The notes: generated from the sequence alone by a model not told the origin. Positions 31,976-40,754 are shown, counted from the stretch's first letter. The stretch is DNA of 64,000 nucleotides from SSC3 sp963769585 (GCA_963769585.1 CAVYMJ010000006.1:1736001-1800000); one strand, 5' to 3'. A program made the numbers and translations.

Positions 31976-33448
31976 ATGACTGTGCTCGCCATCGACGCAG
32001 GTACCACGGGTGTCACCGCGCTGGTCGTCTCGGCGGAAGGGACCATCGCAGCCAAGGGGTACCAGGAGTTCGCGCAGCACTTTCCCCAGCCCGGGTGGGT
32101 GGAGCACTCTCCCGAGGAGATCTGGCAGGCCACCTTGGAGGCCACCCGCGCCTGCCTGGCGGCCTGGCCGGGCCACGCGGCGGACCTGCGGGCGGTCGGG
32201 ATCACCAACCAGCGCGAGACGATCACCCTGTGGGACCGCGACACCCTCGGCTCGCCGCGCCGCGCGATCGTGTGGCAGGACCGGCGGACCGCTGACCTGT
32301 GCACCGCCCTGCGCGAAGCCGGCCACGAGCCGCGGGTGGCCGAGCTGACCGGGCTGCGCCTGGACCCCTACTTCTCCGGCACGAAGCTCAGCTGGCTCGC
32401 CGAGAACGAACCGAACATGTGGTCCCTGGTCGAGTCCGGCCGGTACGCGATCGGCACGGTCGACTCCTACCTGATCGCGAGGATGACCCGAGGGACCTGG
32501 CACATCACCGATGTCTCCAACGCCTCGCGCACCCTGCTCTTCGACCTCGTCTCGGGTCAGTGGTCCGAGGAGCTCTGCTCACTCTTCGGCGTACCCACCT
32601 CGGCTCTGCCCGAGATCGTGCCCTCCTGGGGCCACCTGGCCACCACCGATCCGGCGTCGTTCCTCGGCTTGGAGCTCCCGATCGCAGGAATCGCCGGCGA
32701 CCAGCAGTCAGCCCTGTTCGGCCAGTCCTGCTTCGCGGTCGGCGAGACCAAGTGCACCTACGGCACCGGGTCCTTCATCCTGACCAACACCGGCTCCGAG
32801 GTGGTCCGCTCCGACGCCGGGCTGCTCTCGACGGCCGCGTGGAGGTCACCGGAGGGAGAGACGACCTACGCAGTCGAGGGAGCCATCTTCGTCACCGGTG
32901 CGGCCGTGCAATGGCTGCGCGACGGTCTGCAGATCGTCGGGTCGGCCGCAGAGACCGCCGCTATCGCCTCGACCGTCCCCTCCAGCGAGGGCGTGGTGTT
33001 CGTCCCGGCGCTGACCGGTCTGGGCGCACCGGACTGGGATCCGCGCGCCCGAGGACTGATCATCGGGATCACCCGCGGCACCACGCGCGCGCATCTGGTC
33101 CGGGCCACCCTGGAGGCGATCACCTTCGAGGTCCGCGACGTGCTCGAGACGATGCCGGTGCTGACCTCGCTGGCCGTCGACGGTGGTGCCAGTGCCAACA
33201 ACCTCCTGTGCCAGCTCCAGGCCGACCAGCTCGGTGTCGCGGTCGAGCGCCCCACGATCGTCGAGACGACCGGTCTGGGCGCGGCGTTCCTTGCCGGCCT
33301 GGGCACCGGCGTCTGGAAGTCGACCGACGAGCTGCGGGAGACCTGGGCCCTCGACCATCGCTTCGAGCCACAGGGCGACCGGGCCAGCGCCGACGCCGCC
33401 CACGCCAAGTGGCGCGAGGCGGTCGAACGCTCCAAGGGCTGGGCGTAG
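31976..33448 (+). CDS. glpK: Glycerol kinase (FGGY family)
   Basis: 490 residues, close to the 500 of known enzymes. TVLAIDAGTTGVTALV is the phosphate-1 loop; ITNQRETITLWDR supplies the Arg and Glu that hold glycerol, IAGDQQSALFGQ the catalytic Asp, and TYGTGSFILTNTG and LAVDGGASANNLLCQLQAD the adenosine site. These residues distinguish glycerol kinase from xylulokinase and other FGGY kinases. It phosphorylates glycerol to sn-glycerol 3-phosphate. No glpF or glpD is adjacent. Confidence 0.93.
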   Translation: MTVLAIDAGTTGVTALVVSAEGTIAAKGYQEFAQHFPQPGWVEHSPEEIWQATLEATRACLAAWPGHAADLRAVGITNQRETITLWDRDTLGSPRRAIVWQDRRTADLCTALREAGHEPRVAELTGLRLDPYFSGTKLSWLAENEPNMWSLVESGRYAIGTVDSYLIARMTRGTWHITDVSNASRTLLFDLVSGQWSEELCSLFGVPTSALPEIVPSWGHLATTDPASFLGLELPIAGIAGDQQSALFGQSCFAVGETKCTYGTGSFILTNTGSEVVRSDAGLLSTAAWRSPEGETTYAVEGAIFVTGAAVQWLRDGLQIVGSAAETAAIASTVPSSEGVVFVPALTGLGAPDWDPRARGLIIGITRGTTRAHLVRATLEAITFEVRDVLETMPVLTSLAVDGGASANNLLCQLQADQLGVAVERPTIVETTGLGAAFLAGLGTGVWKSTDELRETWALDHRFEPQGDRASADAAHAKWREAVERSKGWA

Positions 33449-33475
33449 GACGGCTGCAGCGGGCAGGCTGGTCCC

Positions 33476-34141
33476 ATGGACGTTGCTGACGTGATCGCCC
33501 GGCTGCGGGCAATAGACAATGAGCTTCCGGCGGCCGACGGTGTCGCGGTGTTCAACCGGATGTACCTCACGGTCACCGAACGGGTTGCGACCGCGTTGGC
33601 AGGCGCGCAGGTCTTCTCCGACCCCGAGTTCATGGCCGAGCTCGACGTACGGTTCGCGCGCCTGTACCTGGACGCCTACGACGCTGGTCACGGGGGCTGG
33701 CCCAAGGCCTGGGCTCCGCTGTTCGAGGGCCGGCAGCGCCGGGGGGTGCTGCCCATCCAGTTCGCGCTCTCCGGCATGAACACCCACATCGAGCACGATC
33801 TCCCGCTCGCCGTCGTCAGTACGTGCCAGGCCATGGGGCTCTCGCCCCGCCAACGCTCGGTACGGCGGGACTACGACACGGTCAACGACCTGCTGTCCGA
33901 CGTCGAGTCGGACGTCCGCCGGTCGTTCCTCAGCGAGATCGGGTCCCGAGTCGACGACGAGGTGGGACCGATCGTGCACCTGGTCTCCTCGTGGAACATC
34001 GACAAGGCGCGCGACGTGGCCTGGGCGACGGCTGAGACGCTCTGGTCCTTGCGCGACACGACGATCCTCAAGCGCTTCTTCTCCGACAGCCTGGCCGGGA
34101 GCGTCGGGATGGCGAGCCGGCTGCTGCTCACCCCTTGCTAG
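33476..34141 (+). CDS. DUF5995 family protein
   Basis: 221 residues. It matches the DUF5995 pattern: ADGVAVFNRMYLTVTERV, FSDPEFMAELDVRFARLYLDA, RGVLPIQFALSGMNTHIEHDLPLAVV (a conserved His/Asn patch) and SWNIDKARDVAWATAETLW. Function unknown; the Asn-x-His-x-x-His motif hints at a metal or substrate site. It follows glpK by 27 bases, and its 3' end overlaps the convergent coiled-coil gene by 14 bases. Confidence 0.82.
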   Translation: MDVADVIARLRAIDNELPAADGVAVFNRMYLTVTERVATALAGAQVFSDPEFMAELDVRFARLYLDAYDAGHGGWPKAWAPLFEGRQRRGVLPIQFALSGMNTHIEHDLPLAVVSTCQAMGLSPRQRSVRRDYDTVNDLLSDVESDVRRSFLSEIGSRVDDEVGPIVHLVSSWNIDKARDVAWATAETLWSLRDTTILKRFFSDSLAGSVGMASRLLLTPC

Positions 34142-34958
34142 CGACGATTTTCGCGGCCTCGACCGCGGCGCGCTTCGCGTCCTCGCGTAGCGCCAACGCC
34201 CGGGCGTGTCTCTCCTCGGCCTCCTCCAGCTCGTCAGCAGCCTCGTCCACCGCATGCTCGAGCTCGGCGGCTCGCCGGCGTACCTCGTCGAGCTCCGCCT
34301 GCAGCTGAAGTGTCCTGGCCTCTCGCTTGGCCCTCCGCTTGGCGGCCTTCTCGAGCCGTGCCTCCGCGTCGGCCAGCAGGGCCGAGGCCTGCTCGAGCAG
34401 CTCCGCCGCGCGGTCGCGCTGGTCCTCGGCGGACTCCGGAACCACCCGTAGCCGGCCCGGGACCACACCGACCACGGACCCGAGGGACAGTGAGCCGACG
34501 CCCGTGGAGGCGAGCGCCTCGGTCAGCATCCCCGAGTGCACCGCTGCCGCCGCGGCCTCGTCGACCATGGCGGCCGAGAGAGTGTCCTCGATCTGGCGCG
34601 AGACGGTCTCGGTCAGCGTGACGCCGGCTGAGGTTGCCAGGGCTCGCACGTCGCCGACGACCGCTGTGACGAGCTGGCGCCGCTGCTTGCTCAGGGCGCG
34701 CAACTGGTCACCTTGCAGGCCTGCCTGGGCCTGACGCAGGGAGACACCCAGGGCCAGTACCTCGTCCAGCAGGGACGGCCGCGACCTCACCAGGAGGTTG
34801 ACCGCCCAGGCCGCCACGGACGGCTTCCGGAGCGCCTTGATCTCGTCCGCGAGGCCGCGGTCGTCCGCGCGCGAGGTCCGGGCCGCTGCATCACGCGCCT
34901 TGGTGAACTCCCCCGGCGGCAGGCCGTAGAGCTGGTAGGCGACGTCGGCGAGGCTCAC
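34128..34958 (-). CDS. Hypothetical coiled-coil protein coupled to the response regulator
   Basis: 276 residues, GTG start that overlaps the response-regulator stop (GTGA). The N-terminus (LADVAYQLYGLPPGEFTKARD, KALRKPSVAAWAVNLLVR) is a conserved actinobacterial element of unknown function. The C-terminal third (about residues 180-270) is a charged coiled coil (EQASALLADAEARLEKAAKR, DEAADELEEAEERHARALAL). No catalytic motif is visible. Tight coupling to the regulator suggests a shared role, but that is inference. Confidence 0.75.
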   Translation of the reverse strand: MSLADVAYQLYGLPPGEFTKARDAAARTSRADDRGLADEIKALRKPSVAAWAVNLLVRSRPSLLDEVLALGVSLRQAQAGLQGDQLRALSKQRRQLVTAVVGDVRALATSAGVTLTETVSRQIEDTLSAAMVDEAAAAAVHSGMLTEALASTGVGSLSLGSVVGVVPGRLRVVPESAEDQRDRAAELLEQASALLADAEARLEKAAKRRAKREARTLQLQAELDEVRRRAAELEHAVDEAADELEEAEERHARALALREDAKRAAVEAAKIVASKG

Positions 34959-35623
34959 AGCTCCTCGTCGAGGCCCTGTTCGATGGCGTACCGGACGAGC
35001 TGCACCCGGTTGTGCAGCTGCAGCTTGCCCAGCGTGTTCTGGACGTGGTTCTGCACGGTGCGGTGTGACAGCACCAGTCGCTCGGCGATCTGCTTGTAGG
35101 AGAGCCCCTTGGCGACCAGCCGAAGCACCTCGGTCTCGCGCTCGGTGAGCCGTGGAAGGTCCCGGTCCCCGGTCCCAGAGGGCTCGTCCGACAGCCGGCG
35201 GTACTCTCCCAGGACCAACCCGGCGAGACCGGGCGTGAAGACCGTGTCCCCCGCCGCCACCCGGCGTACGGCGTCGGTCAGCTCGTCACGCGAGGCCGAC
35301 TTCACCAGGTAGCCCGTCGCCCCCGCCTTGACCGCCTCGAGCACGTCGATCTGCTCACCGGACGCGGAGAGCACCAGCACGCGCGGCTGTTGGTCCTCCG
35401 ACATCAGCGCTGCGGTCACCTCGACCCCACTCGGGGGCGGGATGTTCAGGTCGAGGACCACGACGTCCGGGCGGGTCGCCCGGGCGCGGGTAATGGCCTC
35501 GGTTCCCGTCGCCGCCGTCGCGACCACGTCGAACCCCGAGTCAGCCAGGTCGCGGGCCACCGCATCGCGCCACATCGGGTGGTCGTCGACCACCATGACG
35601 GTGACGGGTGCCGGGTCACTCAT
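34955..35623 (-). CDS. macR: LuxR/NarL-family response regulator, MacR-like
   Basis: 222 residues. Receiver domain: acidic pair in VMVVDDHPMWRDA, phosphoacceptor Asp in DVVVLDLNIPPPSG, switch Ser in VLVLSASG and Lys in TGYLVKSASRDEL. A LuxR helix-turn-helix (LTERETEVLRLVAKGLSYKQ, LVLSHRTVQNHVQNTLGKL) follows. A TAGCGT box lies eight bases before the ATG. It is separated from its likely kinase by a flavin-reductase-like gene. Similar pairs in Streptomyces (MacRS) control genes for secreted and membrane lipoproteins. Confidence 0.92.
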   Translation of the reverse strand: MSDPAPVTVMVVDDHPMWRDAVARDLADSGFDVVATAATGTEAITRARATRPDVVVLDLNIPPPSGVEVTAALMSEDQQPRVLVLSASGEQIDVLEAVKAGATGYLVKSASRDELTDAVRRVAAGDTVFTPGLAGLVLGEYRRLSDEPSGTGDRDLPRLTERETEVLRLVAKGLSYKQIAERLVLSHRTVQNHVQNTLGKLQLHNRVQLVRYAIEQGLDEEL

Positions 35624-35704
35624 GGGGCCAGACGCTACCCGAGTGAGTGGCTAGCCGAGCCCGCTTCGCGGCCAGGTCGTCCCACCGCGGGGGCGGTCGG
35701 CCGG

Positions 35705-36223
35705 TCACGACCGCTCGTAGCGGCCGCGGCGGTGGAGCAGCGGCTCGGACTCGTCCCCCACGGTCAGCGTCTGGACCGTCCCGGTGACCAACCACGACCA
35801 TCCGACGTCGGAGCTCCGTGGGGACCGCGAGGCGTCCAGGCTCAGCCCTGCCCACACGCCGGCGTCGGCCAGGACCGGACCCCAGCGGGTCTGGCTCCAG
35901 CTGGTCTGGCTGAACGCCCCACCAGGGGCCGGGGTGAGGCCGGCGAACATGTCGGCCAGGTCGCGGTGTCGCCAGTCCAGCAGCTGAACGACGGCGTGGC
36001 CGGTCTCGTCGAGGACCGCGGCCAGGTCCGAGTCGGGGTCGAGCAGGGCCACCACCTCGGCGGGGTCTCCTGCCGCAACCAGCATCGAGGAGACGGTCAG
36101 GCCGGCACGGTTCTGGCCGTCGCCTGCGGTCCACAGGGTGACCCGACCGCCCAGCCGGCCCCGGAACCGGCGCACCGGGTCGAGGTCAGGATCGGCAAAG
36201 GGGTGCTCCCCGTGGATCGTCAC
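35705..36223 (-). CDS. Flavin reductase-like (FMN-binding split barrel) protein
   Basis: 172 residues from GTG 36223; a GTG at 36274 is also in frame but overlaps the kinase gene. DPVRRFRGRLGGRVTLWTAGDG, RAGLTVSSMLVAAGDPAEV and a C-terminal WLVTGTVQTLTVGDESEPLLHRRGRY follow the flavin-reductase-like split barrel, in which the TSS segment contacts FMN phosphate. It sits between the sensor kinase and response regulator, 16 bases after the kinase stop, so it is probably in the same mRNA. The role may be flavin reduction or flavin sensing; neither is shown. Confidence 0.78.
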   Translation of the reverse strand: MTIHGEHPFADPDLDPVRRFRGRLGGRVTLWTAGDGQNRAGLTVSSMLVAAGDPAEVVALLDPDSDLAAVLDETGHAVVQLLDWRHRDLADMFAGLTPAPGGAFSQTSWSQTRWGPVLADAGVWAGLSLDASRSPRSSDVGWSWLVTGTVQTLTVGDESEPLLHRRGRYERS

Positions 36224-36239
36224 ACCAGGATCGTAGGGG

Positions 36240-37391
36240 TCATCGAGGGACGGTGAGCTCCCACTCGGCGCCACGTCCCGGTCCGGTCACCAGCCGAGCG
36301 GTCCCGCCGAGGTCGGCCATCCGACCCTGGATGGACTCAACGACGCCGAGCCGGCCCTGCGAGGCTGCCTCCTCGAGGCGCCCGCCCGGAATCCCAGGGC
36401 CCTCGTCGCGCACAGTGACCACCACACGGTCCGAGAGATCCTCGATCAGCACCCAGGCCGGGGCTCCCTCGCCGACGTGGCGCACGATGTTGTCCAGGCA
36501 GGCCCGGACCACCGCGGTCAGCTCGTCAACTTGATGAACCGGGAGCTCCACCGGCGAACCCGGGGCTGCGAAGGTCACCGACCCGGAGTGCAGGACCTCC
36601 AGCGAGGCGACCACGTCCTTGCGCCCACGTTGCGGCTGCGCCCGCGCTGACCGCTGGACCAGGGAGCGCAGAGCGGCTTCCTGTTCGCTCGCCATCCTGG
36701 CCAGCTCGGCGAAGTCACCGCCTGCCTCGAGCCCACGGCGCTGCACCAGGGCCAGTACCTGAAGCGTGCCGTCGTGGACCACCCGGGCAAGCCGAGAGCG
36801 TTCCGCGGTGGCGGCTGCCTGGCGCTCGGCGTCGGCGCGTAGCTCTGCGGCGTCACGCAGCATCGAGGCGGTGTAGCCGACCATCCCCGCAGCAAGCAGG
36901 AGCAGGAAGATGTTGCCCCCGGTGGTGCTGTTGACCGACTCCTTGACGGACACGTCGGCCAGCGAGACCACCCCTGCTGCGACCATCCCCTCGGCCCAGC
37001 CGCGACCCACCGCCCAGGCGAGCACAGCAGCCATCACCCAGAAGCTCGGCAGATGCGAGGCGAACCGGTCCTGCATCTCGGGGCTGTTGATGTACGGCGT
37101 GGTGAGCACCAGCCCGGTCGCCACGGCCAGGTCGACGGCGTACAACGGGAGGCGGCGCCGTCTGGGCTCGTCGTAGGCCCAGGTCATCAGTGCGGTCCAG
37201 CCGATGATGACCCCGGCAACGCTCCAGGCAGCCCAGGGCCGTTCGTACTGGTCACTGCGATCGACGATCTTGACCACCGCGTAGGTCATCACCACGATGC
37301 GCAGCACCGCGAGCGCCCGGAACAGCGCGGTGGTGACCAGGTCCGAAGCGGCCCGCGGCGGGAGCCACCGCGGCCGTTCGAGCTCTCTCAC
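36240..37391 (-). CDS. macS: Sensor histidine kinase, MacS-like
   Basis: 383 residues, GTG start seven bases after the plsC stop. About five membrane helices lie in the first 180 residues (e.g. AWSVAGVIIGWTALMTWAY, FWVMAAVLAWAVGRGWAEG), with no large extracellular domain. The HisKA_3-like motif RLARVVHDGTLQVLALVQRR carries the phosphorylated His. The ATPase part has a weak N box (ACLDNIVRHVGEGAPAWV) and the G box VRDEGPGIPGGRLEE. It autophosphorylates and should pass phosphate to the MacR-like regulator coded downstream. Confidence 0.9.
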   Translation of the reverse strand: MRELERPRWLPPRAASDLVTTALFRALAVLRIVVMTYAVVKIVDRSDQYERPWAAWSVAGVIIGWTALMTWAYDEPRRRRLPLYAVDLAVATGLVLTTPYINSPEMQDRFASHLPSFWVMAAVLAWAVGRGWAEGMVAAGVVSLADVSVKESVNSTTGGNIFLLLLAAGMVGYTASMLRDAAELRADAERQAAATAERSRLARVVHDGTLQVLALVQRRGLEAGGDFAELARMASEQEAALRSLVQRSARAQPQRGRKDVVASLEVLHSGSVTFAAPGSPVELPVHQVDELTAVVRACLDNIVRHVGEGAPAWVLIEDLSDRVVVTVRDEGPGIPGGRLEEAASQGRLGVVESIQGRMADLGGTARLVTGPGRGAEWELTVPR

Positions 37392-37398
37392 CGTGGCG

Positions 37399-38133
37399 TC
37401 ACGAAGCCTGGCGGTCGGGCGCCGCTTCGTCCTGGGTCTCGCGCTCCTTCTCCCGCTCCTTGTCCAGGGCCTTCGCGCGGGCGGCGTACTGGTCGACGTA
37501 CTCCTGGCCGGAGAGCTGCATGATCTCGTACATGATCTCGTCGGTGATTGACCGCAGGATGTAGCGGTCGTCCTCGAGGCCCTCGTAGCGGGCGAAGTCG
37601 AGCGGCTTGCCGAAGCGCACCTTGGGACGTGTGAACGAGCCGAACTTCTTCCCCGGCGGCGCCACCACGTCGGTGCCGATGACCGCTACCGGGATGACCG
37701 GGACCCGGGTCTCCAGGGCCAGCCTGGCCACGCCGGTCTTGCCCCGGTACAGCTTGCCGTCGTGGGAGCGGGTGCCTTCGGGGTAGATACCGAAGAGCTC
37801 GCCCTTGTCGAGCACCCGCTTGGCCGAGATGAGCGCCCCCTGGGCGGCATCGGCTCCGGACCTGTCGATCGGGATCTGGCCCGACCCGGAGAAGAACGTC
37901 TTCTGCAGCCACCCCTTGATCCCCGGGGTCGTGAAGTACTCCGCCTTGGCCACGAAGCTGACCCGTCGCGGGAGCGTGAGCGGCATGAAGAGCCAGTCGG
38001 CGTACGAGAGGTGGTTGCTCGCGAGGATCGCCGGGCCGTCGGTGGGAACGTTCTCCAGTCCCTCCGCCTGCGGCCGGAACACCAGCCTCAGGATCGGCCC
38101 GAGGGCGATCAGCTTGAGGAACCAGTAGAACAA
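37399..38133 (-). CDS. plsC: 1-acyl-sn-glycerol-3-phosphate acyltransferase (PlsC type)
   Basis: 244 residues from a TTG with AGGAAG upstream. An N-terminal hydrophobic segment (FYWFLKLIALGPILRLVF) anchors it. The acyltransferase motifs are complete: NHLSYADWLFMPLT (NHx4D), the GWLQKTFFSGSGQIPIDR block, YPEGTRSHDGKLYRGKTG and IPVAVIGTD. It acylates lysophosphatidate in phospholipid synthesis. The acidic and Lys/Arg-rich tail (KEREKERETQDEAAPD) is disordered. It heads the macS-macR transcript, linking lipid synthesis and envelope signalling. Confidence 0.92.
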   Translation of the reverse strand: MFYWFLKLIALGPILRLVFRPQAEGLENVPTDGPAILASNHLSYADWLFMPLTLPRRVSFVAKAEYFTTPGIKGWLQKTFFSGSGQIPIDRSGADAAQGALISAKRVLDKGELFGIYPEGTRSHDGKLYRGKTGVARLALETRVPVIPVAVIGTDVVAPPGKKFGSFTRPKVRFGKPLDFARYEGLEDDRYILRSITDEIMYEIMQLSGQEYVDQYAARAKALDKEREKERETQDEAAPDRQAS

Positions 38134-38258
38134 CTGAGAACTTCCTGTCCGTGGGGGCCGACGCGTGGCCCAACCCTAGCCGCGCTTGGTGACTCGTGCG
38201 ACGATTCAGGGGCCGCATCTCGCAGCCATTCAACCACCCGCGCCAGCCAGGAGTGCCC

Positions 38259-39026
38259 GTGCAGATCGACCAGCACGACGAACCCTTTCACGCGCCGGCC
38301 GAGCCGCTCGCCGACGGCCAGCGTGTGGGCGTCCTGCTGTCCCATGGCTTCACCGGCAGCACGGCGTCCATGCGACCGTGGGGCGAGTTCCTCGCCGGCC
38401 ATGGCTACGGAGTCTCGGTGCCGCTCCTTCCCGGCCACGGAACTCGCTGGCAGGACCTCAACACCCGGCGCTGGCAGGACTGGTGCGCCGAGATCGGGCT
38501 CGCCTTCGACAAGCTCCGCGCCGAGTGCGACCAGGTGGTCGTGGCCGGGCTCTCCATGGGCGGCGGACTGGTGCTGAAACTGGCGGCCGAGCGTGGCCGC
38601 GAAATCGCGGGCGTGATGGTGGTCAACCCCGCGGTCACCATCGCCCGACTCGACGTCAAACTGGTCCCGGTCCTCAAGTACGTCATCCCGGCCATGCCCG
38701 GGATCGCCAGCGACATCAAGAAGCCAGGTGTCGACGAGCACGGCTACTCGCGTACGCCGCTGAAGGCGCTGCACTCGATGCTGCAGGGCTACAAGAGCCT
38801 CCGCACGGACCTGCCCGACGTCACCCAGCCGCTTCTGATGATGACCTCGACGGTCGACCACGTGGTCGACCCCTCGTCCGCGCAGGTCATCCGCAGCACC
38901 GTCTCCTCGCGTGACCTGACCGAGGTACGCCTGGAGAACAGCTACCACGTCGCGACCCTCGACAACGACCAGCAGCGCATCTTCGACGAGTCGCTCGCCT
39001 TCCTCGCCAGGGTCACCGCCACATGA
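38259..39026 (+). CDS. Alpha/beta-hydrolase (carboxylesterase/monoacylglycerol lipase type)
   Basis: 255 residues from GTG 38259, chosen because AGGAG lies five bases upstream. GVLLSHGFTGSTASMRPWGE is the oxyanion loop, VVVAGLSMGGGLVLKLA the nucleophile elbow, STVDHVVDPSSA the Asp and LENSYHVATLDND the His, a layout like Est30-type carboxylesterases. It lies opposite plsC and overlaps the next gene by ATGA. It may act on lysolipids or short esters; the substrate is unknown. Confidence 0.9.
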   Translation: MQIDQHDEPFHAPAEPLADGQRVGVLLSHGFTGSTASMRPWGEFLAGHGYGVSVPLLPGHGTRWQDLNTRRWQDWCAEIGLAFDKLRAECDQVVVAGLSMGGGLVLKLAAERGREIAGVMVVNPAVTIARLDVKLVPVLKYVIPAMPGIASDIKKPGVDEHGYSRTPLKALHSMLQGYKSLRTDLPDVTQPLLMMTSTVDHVVDPSSAQVIRSTVSSRDLTEVRLENSYHVATLDNDQQRIFDESLAFLARVTAT

Positions 39027-39496
39027 CCGAGGACCCCGACAAGATCCCGCGCGACAGCGAGGACGAGCCCGGCGAGGGTCCTGCTTTGGACGTCGAGACC
39101 GAGTTCGCGAAGATCGTCGAGGCGTACGGCGACCGGCCGGCCGAGATCACCCCGCCCCCGACCCCCGAGGGGCTGGCCGAGCGCTTCCAGGCTCGGGGCT
39201 GGAGCGGGGTCTCCGACGACCCCCTGCAGACCGAGGCAACCTGGGACGACGAGGGCCACTTCGTCCCGCCCGAACCACCACCGCTGGACGTACCGGAGCC
39301 GACCCGCCTGCTCGCCTGGGGCGGGCTGCTCGGCGCGCCGGTGGTGATGCTGCTGCTGGTGCTCTTCTCGCTGACCCCTCCCGACTGGTTGGCCTTCCTG
39401 ATGGTGGTGGGTTTCGTCGGCGGCTTCGTCTACCTGGTGGCGACCATGCGCCGCGACGACGACCACTGGCCCGGAGACGACGGAGCAGTTCTGTAG
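39023..39496 (+). CDS. Small membrane protein of unknown function
   Basis: 157 residues. A long acidic, Pro-rich cytoplasmic N-terminus (EDPDKIPRDSEDEPGEGPAL, EITPPPTPEGLAERF) is followed by two membrane helices (LLAWGGLLGAPVVMLLLVLF and WLAFLMVVGFVGGFVYLVAT) and a short acidic tail. It is translationally coupled to the esterase (ATGA). The sequence is typical of actinobacterial DUF proteins near lipid genes; I do not recognise the family. The TAG stop lies inside a palindrome that also forms the next gene's -10 box. Confidence 0.8.
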   Translation: MTEDPDKIPRDSEDEPGEGPALDVETEFAKIVEAYGDRPAEITPPPTPEGLAERFQARGWSGVSDDPLQTEATWDDEGHFVPPEPPPLDVPEPTRLLAWGGLLGAPVVMLLLVLFSLTPPDWLAFLMVVGFVGGFVYLVATMRRDDDHWPGDDGAVL

Positions 39497-39507
39497 GGTC
39501 GCCCTAC
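39493..39507. promoter_or_regulatory. Operator-like dyad GTAGGG-TCG-CCCTAC over a -10 box
   Basis: A perfect 6-3-6 palindrome that includes TAGGGT (39494-39499), a good -10 for the gene starting at 39531. A repressor bound here would block that promoter. It could also be a short hairpin at the end of the preceding gene. Confidence 0.45.
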
Positions 39508-39530
39508 CCAGCGTCACGAGAGGGAGTGCG

Positions 39531-40754
39531 GTGCAGACGAGCGAGACGGTCGAGATCTCCGGCCATCTGATGGACAGCGGCATCCTGTCGCGGGTCCTGG
39601 ACGACATCCGTGAGTACGGCGGCGACTACGTCATCGACAAGTTCGACGTCGGCCATGACTCACAGGACCCCTCGCAGGCGACCATCACCGTCACCGCCGA
39701 CGACGACGAGGCTCTGCAGCGGCTTCTGATGCGGCTGCAGACCCGGGGAGTCAACCAGGTCGACCCCGGTGAGGCCACCACCGCCGAGGTCGAGGTCGAC
39801 GGCGTCTTCCCCGACGGCTTCTACTCCACCACCAACCTCGAGACACGGGTGAGGCTGGCGGGGAAGTGGGTCACCGTCGACAACCCCGAGATGGACTGCG
39901 GCCTGGTGGTGGAGGGCAACCGCGTCTACACCCTGCCGATGGCCGACGTGAAGGCCGGCATGACCGTCGTGACCGGAGCCTCCGGGATCAAGGTGATCGT
40001 GCCGCTCCCGGACAAGAGCTCCGGCTCGTTCGGCTTCATGGAGTCCGACGTCTCCAGCGAGAAGCCCCAGGCTGTCCTGGTCCGTCAGGTGGCCGACGGG
40101 ATGCGCGAAGCGAAGGCGGCGGGGCTCAAGGTCCTCTGGGTGGGCGGCCCCGGGGTGGTGCACACCGGTGCCGCGCCGGCGATGGTGGCCCTGGTCAAGG
40201 CTGGGTACGTCGACGTGCTCTTCGCCGGCAACGCCCTGGCGACCCATGACATCGAGTCCGCGTTGTACGGCACCTCGCTGGGCATCGACCTGGCTATGGG
40301 GCGGGGTGTCGAGCACGGTCACGAGCACCACATCCGGGCCATCAACACGATCCGCAAGGCTGGCTCGATCGGTGCCGCGGTGGAGCAGGGGGTCCTCACC
40401 AGCGGGATCATGCATGCCCTGGTCACGCACGGGAAGCAGTTCGTGCTGGTCGGGTCCGTACGCGACGACGGGCCCCTGCCCGACGTACACACCGACGTGA
40501 TCGACGGTCAGCGGGCGATGCGCGGCCAGATCGCCGGTGTCGGCTTCTGCCTCATGGTCGCGACCATGCTGCACTCGGTCGCGACCGGCAACATCCTGCC
40601 GGCCTCGGTCCCCCTGGTCTGCGTGGATATCAACCCGGCCACGGTGACCAAGCTGGCCGACCGCGGGTCCTCGCAGGCACGCGGGATCGTCACCGACGTC
40701 GGGCTGTTCCTGGAGCAGCTCGCCGTCGAGCTGGTGCCGGGCTACCGCAGCTAG
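39531..40754 (+). CDS. LOR/SDH-type protein, archaeal ornithine cyclodeaminase family (TIGR00300)
   Basis: 407 residues, GTG start with GAGAGGGAG upstream. ETVEISGHLMDSGILSRVLDD and the following alpha/beta part (ATITVTADDDEALQRLLMRL) are the LOR/SDH N-terminal domain. The C-terminal Rossmann-like part has VGGPGVVHTGAAPAMVALVKAG, HDIESALYGTSLGID and GSVRDDGPLPDVHTD. The same two-domain layout is found in archaeal ornithine cyclodeaminases and in the C-terminal half of cyanobacterial arginine dihydrolase/ornithine cyclodeaminase. A role in making proline from ornithine is therefore likely. It is unrelated to the common OCD/mu-crystallin enzymes. Confidence 0.82.
   Translation: MQTSETVEISGHLMDSGILSRVLDDIREYGGDYVIDKFDVGHDSQDPSQATITVTADDDEALQRLLMRLQTRGVNQVDPGEATTAEVEVDGVFPDGFYSTTNLETRVRLAGKWVTVDNPEMDCGLVVEGNRVYTLPMADVKAGMTVVTGASGIKVIVPLPDKSSGSFGFMESDVSSEKPQAVLVRQVADGMREAKAAGLKVLWVGGPGVVHTGAAPAMVALVKAGYVDVLFAGNALATHDIESALYGTSLGIDLAMGRGVEHGHEHHIRAINTIRKAGSIGAAVEQGVLTSGIMHALVTHGKQFVLVGSVRDDGPLPDVHTDVIDGQRAMRGQIAGVGFCLMVATMLHSVATGNILPASVPLVCVDINPATVTKLADRGSSQARGIVTDVGLFLEQLAVELVPGYRS

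Noticed and set aside
31906..32304. N-terminal extension of the amidase
   Set aside because: It runs antisense into glpK; the family sequence starts at 31905.
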